In this document: positions 22,761 through 35,015 of the stretch, in pieces
Layout of the letters: each line of letters starts with the position of its first letter
Position numbering within the stretch: the first letter of the stretch is position 1
Translations under genes and position numbers: made by a program
The notes under the pieces: model-generated
Databases searched by the model: none
What the model was told of the DNA's origin: nothing
The model's input: only the letters and a program-made list of their open reading frames with translations
From: Silene latifolia
Lineage: Eukaryota > Streptophyta > Magnoliopsida > Caryophyllales > Caryophyllaceae
NCBI RefSeq assembly: GCF_048544455.1
Contig: NC_133532.1
Location: 15,936,948 to 16,000,947, forward strand
DNA length: 64,000 bases
Direction of reading: 5' to 3'

Positions 22761-25301
22761 GCTTTTCTGAGTTTGAAACCTGGCTTAATCGGAATCCTAT
22801 GTTCGGCGATATCCCTGTCGATCCCTGGCATGTCTTTGTAGGACCAAGAGAAAACGTCTTTGAATTCATTTAGGAGGTCTATGAAATCGGCCCTTTCGGT
22901 AGAGCTCAAGGTAGTCCCTATCCTAAGTTCTTGGGGTTCTAGTTCGGTTCCTACATTGATAGGTTCGGTGTCCTCTATTACTGGTCCCCCTTCTCCTTCC
23001 TGCAGTATTTCTTTGGCTACGTAGGGAGGTATTTCGATCGAGTCTGGGTCTTGGTCATCCTCAGTATCATCGTAAACAGAATTGCACTCAAGATAACACA
23101 AAGAGTAAGCAGAACCTGATTTATTCATATTAAAATTTGAGTAGAGTTGAAACAAAGAAGCCAACTGATCCATGGTCAGTGGCGGCAAAGGGACAGTGGT
23201 TGGGACATTTCCCGAACTACTGTGACTACTCGAGGCTAAGCTAGGAGAAACGAAGGGGACGGGGATGACGACAGGAGGAGATTTCCTAGTGACTTCTCTA
23301 GACTCCGACTCTGACTCCGACTCCGACTCGAACTCATCGTCTTCTGGTTCTCCTTTGAACATCTCTCCTTCTCCAGTGGTGAGCTTGAAGAGTCTTCCTT
23401 GATTGTTGGTCCACTTGATGGATTTTCTCCATCCTTTCTGCTGACTCGCGTTGGTTTCTGTGATTAACGCGGTGGGGTTGAAGCGATCGTCTTGAAGTAT
23501 CATGGTAATGATCTCATCCTGCGCGGCCCTAACAAATCGATCTTCTCCGAACAATAGGCTAACAGCTTGTTCGTCTAAGCAAGGTGCTTGACGGGTTTTG
23601 ACGGTAGGAACCGTCTCTGGAGGGATGAAGTAGCAATCGTGAAAGATCTCGATTCCGGCTAGCTTCCTCTCGAGATAATGCCAAGGCTCAGGAAATCCAT
23701 GAAAGAGTTCTAGGCTTCCTTCTTGAATAAAGTACCCATTTAGAGTAGGGAGATAGGGTCGCATTTGGACTCCTACGTGCTTGCGGTTTTGGACTTGAGC
23801 AAGCATTTCGAGAACTTCTTTTTTAGTGGGTTTGTACCCTAGTCCCAGTGGTATCCTCTTTGAGTTGCCTTCCTTATATGGTGCGAAGGTATTTCTTCGG
23901 GTAGGGTTTAAAGGCATTCCAGGGAAGTATCCCTGGGTTTTGAGTATGTGGTTGACCACCAAGTTGGAGTAGGGATCATAGTATAAGGGTGTCAACTCAC
24001 TTTCTATGACACTTATGCTTTGGAAGCTCCCAAGTTCATATACGGGATCTGCAAGAACTTGATTGTTCGACTGTTTTTCGATTATTGCCTTGATGGGTGA
24101 CGAAGTGATCGTCACTACTTTGCCATTTAGTGGGATTTTGATCTTTTGATGAAGAGTGGATGTTACTGCTTTGGAAGCGTGAATCCAATCCCAGAAGTAT
24201 GTTGAAGGAAGCTTCGATGTCCACTATTTGGAAGTTAACCTTTCGCTCAATTGGCCCTGTGGCTATGGTTATGTTAACAAGTCCTACCACCTTTCGTCGT
24301 GTACCATCATATGCACGCACACCTTGATTGGTAGGGGTCCAATCCGACTCTTTCATGTCTAGCTTGTATGCCGTTTTGAGGGGTATGACGTTGACCGCGG
24401 AGCCATCATCTACCAAGGTCATTGGCACGTTCTTCTTTAGACAAATTACAGTGATGTAAAGAGCTAAATTGTGACTTGCGCCAAAAGGCGGCAAATATTC
24501 GTCTGAGAAAGTAATAGGATTACTTAGCTTCGGTGATTCTTGGAAGACCAAGTTGACTACATCTTCAGGTGTCGAGTCATGTGCTACATTTAGTTTGGCC
24601 AAAGCTTGCAGTAAAGCTTGGCGATGTGGGAATGAGCTCGCTATTAATTGCCAGACTGAAAGATCAGCCTTCGTCTTCTGTAATTGCTTGAGTAAATGGT
24701 CAGTGGAGTCCTCTTCGTTATCATTTGGTGTGACAACGTTGGTTGGACCGTTTTGAGCAATGCTTTGATATGGACGACCCGAGCGAGTTAGGTGGTCTAC
24801 ATCTTGGTCTTCACCATTTTGGACTATTTCTTTGACTAGGGAGTTCTCAATGAGGTACTCGTCCTCGTCATCGTCGGCCCAAACCCCATTGATTGTAGCT
24901 AGTTTCCTCATTCTCATGATTTCATCCTCTAGTCGTATGATTTGGTCGACTAGTTTATCAACCATGGTGACTACCTCTTGCATAGTAGCGTCTTGAGAGA
25001 AGATTAGTGGCACATGTTCTTTGGGTGTTGCGTTGGGATCGCGTAGAGTTATCACCACATTTTCCAATTCCCACACTTGCCTATCTACACTCCTTGCCCA
25101 TGTGATGAAGTCGGAAATGGTAGGGGAAATAGTAGAGTAGAAGCCTTCATTCTCGATGGCATGGATATCATTTTCGATTGGAGAAATGAGGTGTGAGAAA
25201 TCTAAGGTAGATTCGTCACTTGTAATCACTAGAACTCCAAGAGGATTCTGAATGTTGTTGGGTTTTACCTCGCGGCGGTATTGGCAATCGACCATCTTCA
25301 A
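22757..25301 (-). pseudogene. Protease and linker of element B
   Basis: 25301-24036 is open and includes the protease block TLVDDGSAVNVIPLKTAYKL (about 24370-24425) and NQGVRAYDGTRRKVVGL, where A has a stop. A small deletion near 24190 (FNILLGLDSRF for FNILLGRPWIHA) shifts the frame. 24115-22757 then runs through the acidic SESESESES linker to IPIKPGFKLRKA. Confidence 0.8.
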
Positions 25302-26451
25302 TCATGTCTTGAAGCACATTTTTCAATTTGTAGCATTTTTCTGTGTCGTGCCCCTTGCCCCTATGGTATTCACAGTACGAGTTCTCGTCCCAGAATTTGG
25401 ATTTCCTTTCGGGCTCGGGAGTAGGCCCAATGGGTTGGAGTTTACCTTGCTTCATTAACCTTTTTAGAGCGTTGGAGTAAGTATCCCCAAGATTTGTGAA
25501 TTTCCTTGGTGGGGTACTTCTCTTGGATGGCTCGAGAAGGTTAACTTCATCGGTCTTGCTAGTGGAGCCGTATGAACGACTTGTTGAGCCTTGATATCCT
25601 CGACCTACCGTTTTGGACAAGAGTCCTTTACGGATGTCGTCTTCAATCCTTGTTCCTAGTACGGTTAAGTCCTTGAAAGTCTTGATATTTTGGTATCTCA
25701 AATGATTGGCATAGATGGTTTTGAGATTGTCCACAAACTTCTCCACAAGGGTAGCCTCATCCGGGCGTTCAACTAGTTGGGTACTAGTCTTCCTCCACCT
25801 ACTTAGGAAGTCGGTGAATCCTTCTTTGTCATTTTAGGTAAGAACCTCTAGAGTGCGCATGTTAACTTGGATCTCGGCATTATCCGCATATTGTTTAGAA
25901 AACTCGATTGCGGCATCTTCCCAAGTAGCGACCTTCTTATGATCTAAGGAGTAGAACCATTGCTTCGGGATGGTGTCAAGAGATGAAGGAAAGATCCTTA
26001 AGAACATCTCGGGTTTGATGCCTTTGATAGACGTATAATCCTTGAAGGCACGGATGTGGTTCAAAGGGTTCTCGTGCCCCTTGAATTTAGGGATATCTGT
26101 CATATTGAAGTTGGTTGACAATTTGGAATTGACGGCCTCATACTTGCGATTGTTCTCCCTATAAATGTCATCCCCCTTAAGGTACATCAATTGCTCCTCT
26201 AAGTATTGGAGTCTTTTCTCAGCTACAGTCATCCCCATGAGAGGATTTTCATCCTTGGATTCATCGGAGTCACCTATTACTTCACTTTCCTGAGGGGGCA
26301 ATCTCCCCTCTACGGCATAGATTCGGCCCTCGATGGTCTCAAGGCGGTCATAGACTTGGTCTTGGGTAACTTGCATTTGGGCTAGCGCGGCTAGGATTCA
26401 ATCATTACCATCTTGAAGTTGGTGGAGGTTTGTTTCGCTGGATCCAGGCAT
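25216..26451 (-). pseudogene. Gag of element B
   Basis: The likely ATG is 26451 (MPGSSETN). A TGA follows soon (about 26391, arginine in A) and a TAA lies at 25834-25836 (glutamine in A). The rest is colinear with A gag, including FKGHENPLNHIRAFKDY and the knuckle CEYHRGKGHDTEKC (about 25325-25380). A frameshift near 25260 separates the end from protease. Confidence 0.82.
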
Positions 26452-27231
26452 CTTGGAAACTGGATAAGAGATCGAGGGCGAATCAAAACGCGATCGACCA
26501 TTCTAACACACTTGCTAAAAGAAGAAATGTTTTGACTCGTGAAGTGGGTGTGTGCCACTTGTGTTGAGTGAACTTTGAAGAAAGACAAGGTTTTTTTGAA
26601 AATGTGTGTCCTAGTCAACTATAGTGTAGTTGTAGGAGTGGACTCAAAGTGAGGTTTTGAAATGGGCTTGTGACCCGAATTTTGACACGACAAACGGACA
26701 GAGTTTTTACTGGGTTTTGCGCTAATCAATGGCCTATTTTTTTCGAAATTTTTGATTAAAAAGAAGGGTTTTGATTTTTGCAAAATCGTCATGGTTTCGT
26801 TTAGAAATGGTGATCACGTAAGGTACAAACATTTATACAAGCATTATAACGGGATGCTGAGTGCATTTAAAAGGGTTTTGGTTTAAAGGGTGGGTTGCCA
26901 TACCGAACCATCAAACCCGAAGTCTGTGGAGAGGCTCGTACCAAACAAGAGTAAGGCCGATTCCTAGTCCATTTCCTCAAGTAGTGAAGGCCCTTGATAC
27001 AAACAAGAGTAAGCATCATGGTATGGATGACGTCAATCGCTATCCATCCTTAGGCCCAAATAAGAATTAGGACCGTTTAGACGGGACGATTGGTCGAATG
27101 GGTTGGGTTGGGCCTAGGAAGGCCGAATAAAACGATCTAGGAAGACCGAGTTATGAAAACCGACAATTGTCTTGTACAAACTATTCCCTAACCTTGTTCA
27201 AGTTTCACCCTTGTTACACGTAAGTGTATTA
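26452..27231 (-). other. Untranslated leader of element B
   Basis: Same content as the A leader. The stretch 26832-27175 is almost identical to 11476-11820. No supported ORF. Confidence 0.6.
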
Positions 27232-27249
27232 TCCCCAGCGAAGTCGCCA
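27232..27249 (-). promoter_or_regulatory. Primer-binding site of element B
   Basis: The minus strand reads TGGCGACTTCGCTGGGGA, three bases after the LTR end CCACA. It differs from A at two positions. Confidence 0.8.
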
Positions 27250-27252
27250 AAC

Positions 27253-29673
27253 TGTGGACAGCGGTGGTGCCCACGGGGGCGCTTGGGAGGAAAGAGGAAC
27301 AAGCGTTTGCATTTTTGTTGGAGTCGCCACCAATTTTTATGGGAAATTGGAACCGTTCGAATACCTCGTGTCATGTCAAGACACAAAGTAAAGACATGAA
27401 CACTAAGCAATCGTTACCCTTAGCATTCTATGTCTAGAATGACTCTCGTGGATGCCAATGAACACGGGTGCTCACGGAGATCTGGAGTAAGGGGTGAGGG
27501 TACGTATTAGGAAGCTCTTTTGATCGAACACCTAATCCCGCCCGCCTCGATAGCGGCCTCTACTAATAATTAGGGAAATTATTCGTACTTGATATATCGT
27601 CGGCTATATGCATGCAATGCAACATCCAAGTTTTAATCCTAGCATGTGAGAATTAATACTAAGTCGGTTGACAATTAATTAGCAAACAATTGGGTCCAAG
27701 TAGGATTTAATGTTCAATTACACGTGAAAACATACAAATGGATACAAGAAATATGACAAATACAATAAAGAAAATTACAATAATGAAAATTACAATAATT
27801 ACATTGGGATAGGCGATTTATGTCGAAAATACCTTTAAAACGGATAATTTGAGAAAACAAATAAAAGAATAAATTAACGAACACAACAGAAGGCGATAAT
27901 ACGGATAATAGTCAATTAAACGTAAGCTAATTAAGCTAGGTCAAGCAACAACGGAGTTCAGAGACAGAACTCATCCTGGAACAGGCGCAGCAGGACTGCG
28001 CCCTCTGGAAGAGGCGCAGAGATCTTTGCGTCATTCCAAGGGTGAGTTCTCGGGTAGTTTTAAGCGAATCGCAAATTGTTAATATCAATTGGTTAATTTA
28101 AGGATCGATTATGATATTTACTCGGATGGAAGTGATTAATGGGTCATTTACATGTGAATGATGGTCATAAAAGCAATAAACATGGATGAGACGGATTTAA
28201 GACGAATTATTTACAAGATTAATGAGATTAATAATTAACAAATATAAATTAACTAAACAAATTAATTAGGTTAAACAAGTTATTAATGACGAACTAATGA
28301 TGGTGACGATAAATAACAGATGAAAAATATATCAATGACGAATTCCAGAGACTCAATATGGATGAATCGAACCTCTAAAACCCGAATTTGATTTTAATGA
28401 CGAAAACCCGCAAATATGAATTATAAGGGATTTAAGTCGGGATTTAATAATGAATTAAATACTAATGATGATTAATGATATACATGTGAGATGATATGCT
28501 ATTATGTCAAAGAATTAACAAGAAACAAACGAAACAAATTTTGACGAACGAATTACAGAGGACGAAGGAAGAAGAAAGGAAGCAGGAACTGCGGCAGCCT
28601 CACGAAGAGGCGCAGCAGGAACTGCGCTCCTTCGAAGAGGCGCAGCAGTTGCTGCGTCCTTTCTCGACGGTTATCTTCTGGAAATCCGTAAAAAGAAGTT
28701 TTGAACATGGTTTTAGAAATCGGTTTTAAGAGGTATTTTTGACGTAAATCTTACATTGATGATACAAAAAGGTAAATACAATAAATAAATAAGGATTATA
28801 CACCCTCAGACTTACATGTTTACGAAACGAGAAGGACTAAGATATCGATTAGTGATGCTCGACAAGAATGCAAAGAAAGTGCCCTCGTAAGAGAAAAACG
28901 ATTAATTAAGTTGATTGATTATGGAGTTGGTCAAATTGGTCGGTCATGCAAACGAGGCTGGTACTCAGAAGGATCCGAGCTTACGTGGTCGAATATTCAA
29001 GCACGTAGACGCCAAAAAGTAAGAACAAAGGTCTAGAATGCAAAGGGAGAAGAGAAGGGCGGACACTCGCGTGAGAAATATGAGGAGCGAAGGCTCCTAT
29101 TTATACTAATCACGTGGAGGAATTAGGGTTTCGGAGACTCTTTGGAAGTGAATCTCGGAAAGATATGAAAAAGATACGAGAATTACGCAGAAAAGGACCT
29201 GGGAAGAGGCGCAGCAGCCACTGCGTCTCTTGGAAGAGGCGCAGCACCTGCTGCGTCTGTTCCCAAGTGGTTTCCTCCTGCGGAAGAAAGATTTCCGCGT
29301 TTAAGTTATGGTAGGATGGAATAATTTGGTTTTCCTTAATACTTTATGTGAATATTTCGGGAAATTGTTTACCAAAGGATGAAAATTATGAAATATGGAA
29401 TAGAAATATCCGGAACATTCCAGAACATTTTGACTCGGGATTTAACGGTTATCAGAAAATAGAGACGGTTTTAGGCCCGGACTCCAAATGTACTCTAATT
29501 ACTGTCAAAACGACCATATCGGCACGTAGATGACAACTAAGAGGTAGATATTAATATTTGAGCAATCACTTGACGATAATCTTACGAATTGTCACAAATC
29601 GTTCCGCGTACCAAACATGCGGCTCAATCATCACCGGGTGGTTTGCGAGAGGTGCAGAAATGAGGTATCTACA
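27253..29673 (-). repeat. 5' LTR of element B (2,421 bp)
   Basis: The minus strand starts TGTAGATACC at 29673 and ends CCACA at 27253. It contains modules at 27979-28038, 28602-28660 and 29201-29264, a TATA box (29105-29098) 95 bp downstream of the last, and the internal PBS-core copy at 27320-27329. At 29674 it abuts the interrupted DUF7745-like exon of C. Confidence 0.85.
29098..29264 (-). promoter_or_regulatory. LTR B sense promoter: module + TATA box
   Basis: GCGCAGC units (29264-29201) lie upstream of TATAAATA (29105-29098) on the minus strand, in the same setting as in LTR A. Confidence 0.6.
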
Positions 29674-30981
29674 CTCCTCTCCCTCAGTCAGATGCTTTTC
29701 CTTCTCCTTTTCCACCTCGCGAACCTTGTAGTCAACAGGCTCGCGCTTCCTTAATCTCTCACGCTCCTCCGGAGTAGTAGCTTTCCTCCACCGTAGATAG
29801 GAATCTGACACCCATAGAGCACTGACAGAAGAATTCAAGAACCAAATGTTCCTCTGAGCCCATTTGATGGCCCATTCTCTTCGACTCTCAGTAGTAAGCG
29901 TCACGGTAGTCTGCGGGACAGTGTGAAGCTTCGGGATCATCTGCTTCAATCCAACCTGCCTCATCAACCTCTCCGGGAAGATGCATATCATAAACTCCAA
30001 GCCGGGAATGCGGACAGATCGGGTAGGATCCAAAGAAGATACTCCAGTGACAGATTTGAGATGCCACCATGATACGATCCATCTAATTAAGGGGCCATCT
30101 TCACTCTTCAGTTTTTTTTCCCAATAATTGCAAACTCGAGTGAAGTCCACCATGTAAAGCCTGGTCCTCATTGCAATTGAGCGAGCATGATAAGCAGGAA
30201 CATTAACTGGGGGCTCGATCAATCGAAGACGCTCCATAAGCCAGACCTACCAAAAGCAGGAATCAAAAAAAAAAAAACGAAAAAAAAATAAAAATAAAAA
30301 TAAAAATAAAAAAAACGAAAAGAAAAAAGAGAAAAAGAGTTCTTTTACCTGCAAAATAATTGGATTTCCCAAATAAGGTAGGTCGCGATTGGCTTTCCTG
30401 TTATCTAAACCCAATAGGATCTCTCCTAAGCACAGACAAGCTGGGCTCCTGCGCAGCTCCATTTGCTCAATCAAGCTCAAGAGACGAGGGTCGCCTCTCA
30501 TATCCTCATCGACATGCCCTTGAAGGACATATACATGTAATAGGAAAACCCCGAATGCCCTTCGCCTCGCAACATAAGAGATAGTGGGGTCTGCCCTATT
30601 GATGAATCGGTCGATGAAATCCAACATTCGCACTCCTTTAGAAGTCACGAGACGGTCCACATCAGCTTTTGCCAACCCAAGCAAGTCTCTAAACTTGTTC
30701 TTATACCCTTGAGAAGTGGAGGGAATAGCAGGCAAATGTTCTGGGTCCCAACCACCAATCGCAGCGATTTCTTCGGGAAATGGACAAATGTCGCCTCCAA
30801 GGAAGGCAAATACGTGATAATTCGGGTCCCAATAATCAAGACAAGCATCTAGGAATGGTTTGACTACCTTGATCAGCTTCAAGCTCAAAAGCGATCCAAA
30901 ATTATAAGCACTCATGTCGTGTTTCTCCACATTAGAGAACTCATTTGTCCATTCTTTTAGACGAATTTCGAGAGTATTCAT
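29674..30981 (-). pseudogene. Antisense DUF7745-like gene of element C, truncated by B
   Basis: Exon 1 is 30981-30349 (211 codons, same length as B), the intron is 30348-30247 (A/T-rich), exon 2 runs from 30246 to the junction at 29674. About 204 nt of exon 2 (the basic tail) are missing because the B LTR starts there; the frame stays open up to KEKHLTEGEE. Conserved blocks are as in B (WDPEHLPAIPSTSQGYKNKF, SVRIPGLEFMICIFPERLM). Apart from the insertion, no inactivating change was seen. Confidence 0.8.
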
Positions 30982-31065
30982 GATGTATGCTTATTTTGGG
31001 AGCTTTATGTAATAAGACGAAGATATACGGAAGAATTATGTGAATAAAACCTCCCTCGACGTCTC

Positions 31066-31152
31066 TATTTATACTAAAAGTTATTTCCTAAAATCCGTCA
31101 GGACGGACGCACTGGGGAACAGGCGCAGCATTTGCTGCGCCTCTTCCTCAGC
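31066..31152 (-). promoter_or_regulatory. Promoter of antisense DUF7745-like gene (C)
   Basis: On the minus strand GAAGAGGCGCAGC...GCTGCGCCTGTTCCC (31152-31114) lies 40 bp before TATAAATA (31073-31066). The ATG is at 30981. This is the third instance of the same spacing. Confidence 0.65.
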
Positions 31153-31889
31153 ATTCTTTCTGTGACTTTCCGCGTTGGATCTTTCCTAAATTCCTCAACG
31201 AATAATTTCCTATTCATACGGGTTATTATTTTGGTAAATACGTCAAGTTGCCATATTTCATGTTTCCTAATTTCACGGGCACGTATTTCGAGGCGATATC
31301 GACATTTTCGTCATTTTTAGCACACTTATGCATTTCTTTTTATTTTTCTTTTTTGGGGAATCATTTCACCAATTTAATTTATTCATTTTCAAACTTATAC
31401 ATTTCTCTTTCTTTTTTTCTTTTAGGGGAATCATTTCACTCTCATCCCACATTAACCTTCAAACTTATAGGTTTCTTTTTTTTCTTTTTTTTAGGAAGCC
31501 AACCCTCCCTATTGTCCGGTCATTTCCGACCAAGTTTTTGCATTTTTATTTCCAGCAAAAATTTTGCATTTTTCGCGTTTCCAAGTCATGGTTTCGCGCT
31601 AATTTAGGCCATGTGTACAAATTTATGTTCTATGTGACTTCTATGTAAATTTCGGCAGCATGACGGCGCAAACCGTCATCTACCAAACCTGTTCAAAGCT
31701 AACCTGCAGGTACAAACAAAGCAACCCAGCAGCAAAGGCACTCACGCCATCGTATATACAACCAAGAGAGTACATGTACACCAAACTGGGGGCTCGAGCC
31801 CCAAAACAAAATCCAAATGTCCAAAATGTGGGTCCTAAAATGTACAAAATATACAAAAATACAGCCAAAAAAAAGAAACAACAAAAAAG
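31153..31889. other. Non-coding spacer between antisense genes (C)
   Basis: Inverted equivalent of 1454-2140 and 16735-17462. Pyrimidine-rich on the plus strand (31320-31500). Open frames here are low-complexity F/S/L runs and are not supported as genes. Confidence 0.6.
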
Positions 31890-34800
31890 CTACTGCTGCT
31901 CGCTGTCTAGCTCAGCAACTCTCGCCTCGAGAGCAGCAACCTCGGCGTCGCGGACCTCGAGCTCCCTCAGCAGGCGAGCTGTCTCCTCCCGGGACTGGGC
32001 AAACTCTCGCTCCAACTCGCGCTCCCTCTACAAACAACAAGAATTGGCTCATGTCAATTTCAAACATAAGGAAGATTAGAAAAATTCGAAGATGGAAGTA
32101 AACGGAAGGTTCATACCTGACGCCCTCGGCCGCCAACAAGTGCCTCGACGGCAGTAGCCTGCAGCCGGTTAGCTACCCTCCACAAAGCCACGAACCGGGA
32201 TGGCGCAACCTGCATTTCAAAAGTAAAAATCTCAAACGATTGGACAAACTCGAGCAAATGTATTCTTACACAAAATTATACAAGTTAGAAGACTCACCCT
32301 CCGAATCAGATGCTGCCACTCGTCCAAGCCAGCATCTCTCACCGCCACGTCAAAGTCACGTAGCTCGGAGATCGTCGTCATCCCCGTCGCGTCAGTGTAC
32401 TCAAGGGTCTCGGGGTACTCTGGGGGCTCGATGTCCGCCGCCTCGACCTCCTGCAAAGTCAGGTGATTTCCATTAACCGATGATCATTCATCGTGTTCTC
32501 AAATAATCAAAAATGAAAAAGGATAAGGCACTCACCACAACCGGCCAGTACGCCAACCTCCCGTAAAGGAACGCCGAGTAGTCCTCACCAGGAAGAAGGA
32601 GGGCGTCGCCACCAACGCCAGCCAGGTCAGCCTCCCTCTCAGCCTCAGAAGGCTCCCTAAACATTGTCCGAGGAGTATCAATGGGAACCGTCAAGATATC
32701 CCGAGAGCACTAACGAGCCAAGCCCTCACCCAAGTACCACACAGGACCGATCGACGTCCTCAGCAGCAACCGACTCGAGCTCCTAGGTCGAAGGACCTCA
32801 CCCACGAAGGGAGGAGCACCAGCGTAATCCTCCCAAGGCCTGGGCACCCACTAGAAAAGCGAACGAAGGGTCATTCTTATGATCAGTTCTAAAAGTAAAA
32901 GAAGAGAGACAAACAATACAAGGTAAAATACTCACGCCGTCCAACTGAAGAGCGTTCACCTCCCGCCGACAGACGCCGTGGAAGGAACGCCGACTCCTCG
33001 TGCGACACATCACCCAATCCGTCACAACGGGATAGGCCTTCTCCACTGGCTCCGTCCTCTTGGGCGCGAGTCCCGGAAAGTAGGAGTACACCCACACCTG
33101 TAAAACAAGATAATCAGTAACGATCTTTTGTGATTTGACAAGAAGAGAAATGATCTTTCATGAAATGAAATGAAATGAAGGTTCATACCTCCAACAGCAA
33201 TACAGGGCCGACAGCAGCAGGAGAAGTCCCCTTCTCCATCAACTCCGGACGAACCATGGCCCTCATGAAGCCGATGAGGACCGCAAAACCAGCAGTGACC
33301 CAATCCCAACGGCCTAGGGAGCTCAGGTCAGAAAGAAAGGGAAGAAGCTTTGTCGAAAGCCTCTCTCCCTTGTCTCCGAGGTAGATCGAAGACAGAAACC
33401 ACCAGAGCCACAAACGGACCCTCTGCTCTGCAGTGCAGGGAGGAGGAGCCGTATCCCTCCCCTCGATCACTACCAACGCCGGGGTCTTCACGGCAAAGTA
33501 GTCCCGAACGTAAGAACTAGGCACCAAACCAGGTACCGCAGCCGCCTTCGGCGCCAAGTTCCAGCTGATCAACCTTCTAGCCTCAGCCGAGTCAACCCTC
33601 ATGGTTGTCTCCGGCCACACCACCACCTCAGTCCCACACGGCAGACCAGAAATCATGTCGTAGTCCTATGACGTGACCCCCACCTCGCCAAAAGGCATGT
33701 GAAACGTGGAGGTCGTATCCCAAAACCGGTCCAAGAAAGCTCGGACGAGACTGAGGTTAGCCCGAAGCTTCCTCCTCGCGATGTCCCTCCAAGCCTGCAC
33801 TAGGGCACTGAACGCTCCCCGCTCGATCATTGCTCGCTCCTCGGCCGACAGCCTCTCGTAGCACCCCATCGTCGTCGTATAGCCCGAGAACGATCTGATG
33901 TTCCCGGCCTCTTATGTTGATTTGAAGCAAAAGCTATCTTTAGCTCAAATGAAGAAGAAAAGGAATGACAAACAGAAATGAAAGAAGATGAAATAAGAGC
34001 GATTAGTTCGATTTATCAAGCTCTTCACCGTCCTGTAGGATAGGTGACCCTCCGCAGCCCAAAGCAGGTGCCTACTGTCCCAGGTCTCAGCCCACGCAGG
34101 TGCTCCCCTCAGCTGGCGACCACCCCGTCCAACGTTGGCCCGCCTCGGGGCCTCCTCCTCCTCAACAACCTCCTCCTCGAGGACCTCGTCCTCAGCAGCC
34201 GTCACCGCAGTAGTGAAAGCCTGCTCTAACGCCTCCTCAAGCACCTGAGATGGGTCAACAGAAGTGTCCACGTCTATGGGATCCCTCTCGGATGTAGAAG
34301 CCTCGTAACCTGTAAAATTAAAATGAATGTAGGCCGCGTCAAGTGACGACAAGCCTTAATTAGGGGATTTTCGAGTTTTCGGAGCTCCGAAATCGCTCTT
34401 TTCTCGCCATCCTTGGCAATTTTCCCACAAACTCGTCCGCTCATGTGGTAATTTGGGTCAAGTCAAGCCTAAGTTGAAGCCTAGTCATGGATTCGAGTCG
34501 GAATTTCGACAGCATTTCGTTATAACGACGATTATGCCCTAGAAAAGTGTCCTGAAAAAGCCGTCACAAATCAAAATTCCGAGATGGTAGGAAGTTTACC
34601 CATAATGCAAGGATTCCAAATACCAAGTTTCGTCACAAATGGGCAAGATTTATGGTTTAGCCGTGAAACCGTCACAATTTCACTCAAATGCTCAAAACTC
34701 AATGAAAATTCGAAACAAATACATGGTTATGATCCTTATACTACCAATTAGCCATCTACAAAGTCAATTTTGCAAGGCAAAATCATTTGGGGGGAAAGCC

Positions 34801-34905
34801 CCAAATTTTCGACTAATTAGGGTTTAAAACCCTAATTTTGTCGCTCTCATTTGATCAAATACGGAAGATAAATGCAGGATTAATACACATACCTCGATTA
34901 GTCAT
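31890..34905 (-). pseudogene. Antisense PMD gene of element C, 8 exons, most complete copy
   Basis: Exons (minus): 34905-34893 (ATGACTAATCGAG), 34309-34017, about 33910-33189, 33098-32936, 32850-32536, 32450-32298, 32209-32117, 32027-31890 (TAG). The tiny first exon joins in frame (MTNRGYEASTSERDPIDVDTS). Exon 2 has an E-rich acidic stretch (DEVLEEEVVEEEEAPRR); exon 3 is the plant mobile domain core (FLDRFWDTTSTFHMPFGEVG, LWLWWFLSSIYLGDKG, SSLGRWDWVTAGF); the last exon is coiled-coil-like. Nonsense codons lie near 33664 (TAG after GVTS) and near 32712 (TAG before CSRD). The donor after exon 2 reads AT where B has GT. Total intended length would be about 600 residues. PMD proteins related to MAIN/MAIL1 act in silencing and genome maintenance in plants (established); the element-borne role is unknown. 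Confidence 0.82.
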
Positions 34906-35015
34906 GGCAAATGCAAGTTTTTGGATCAAATTTTGACGGAAATGGTTGGAATTTGAGAGAGAAATCAAGAGTTTGTGTTTCGTGTAAATGAAACAAAACC
35001 CCTGTTTCATCGGGT

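Larger units (their letters stand above)
14380..29673 (-). mobile_element. Ty3/gypsy Tat-like retrotransposon B (5' LTR + internal region, interrupted by A)
   Basis: Same layout as A: 5' LTR 29673-27253, PBS 27249-27232, leader, gag, pol, then opposite-strand DUF7745-like (17647-19153) and PMD (14380-16734) genes. At 14380 the PMD exon starts abruptly next to the A LTR. The missing PMD start and the 3' LTR of B should lie beyond A, off-window. Coding regions differ from A by roughly 5% in stretches compared by eye; the leader differs by under 1%. Confidence 0.88.

Noticed and set aside
11900..29673. Tandem LTR-internal-LTR-internal array sharing one LTR (unequal recombination) for A and B
   Set aside because: The B side of the 11900-14379 LTR has no polypurine tract and begins inside a PMD exon whose upstream part is present in C; nesting of A in B explains this better. 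Extending the sequence left would decide.
31248..31648. F/S/L-rich frames of up to 119 codons
   Set aside because: Low-complexity pyrimidine-rich spacer; the corresponding stretches in A and B are not open.
34310..34352. Start of the C PMD protein at the ATG at 34352
   Set aside because: That frame reads through an intron acceptor (TTTTACAG at 34311-34318). The 13-nt exon at 34905-34893 joins in frame and gives a better start.
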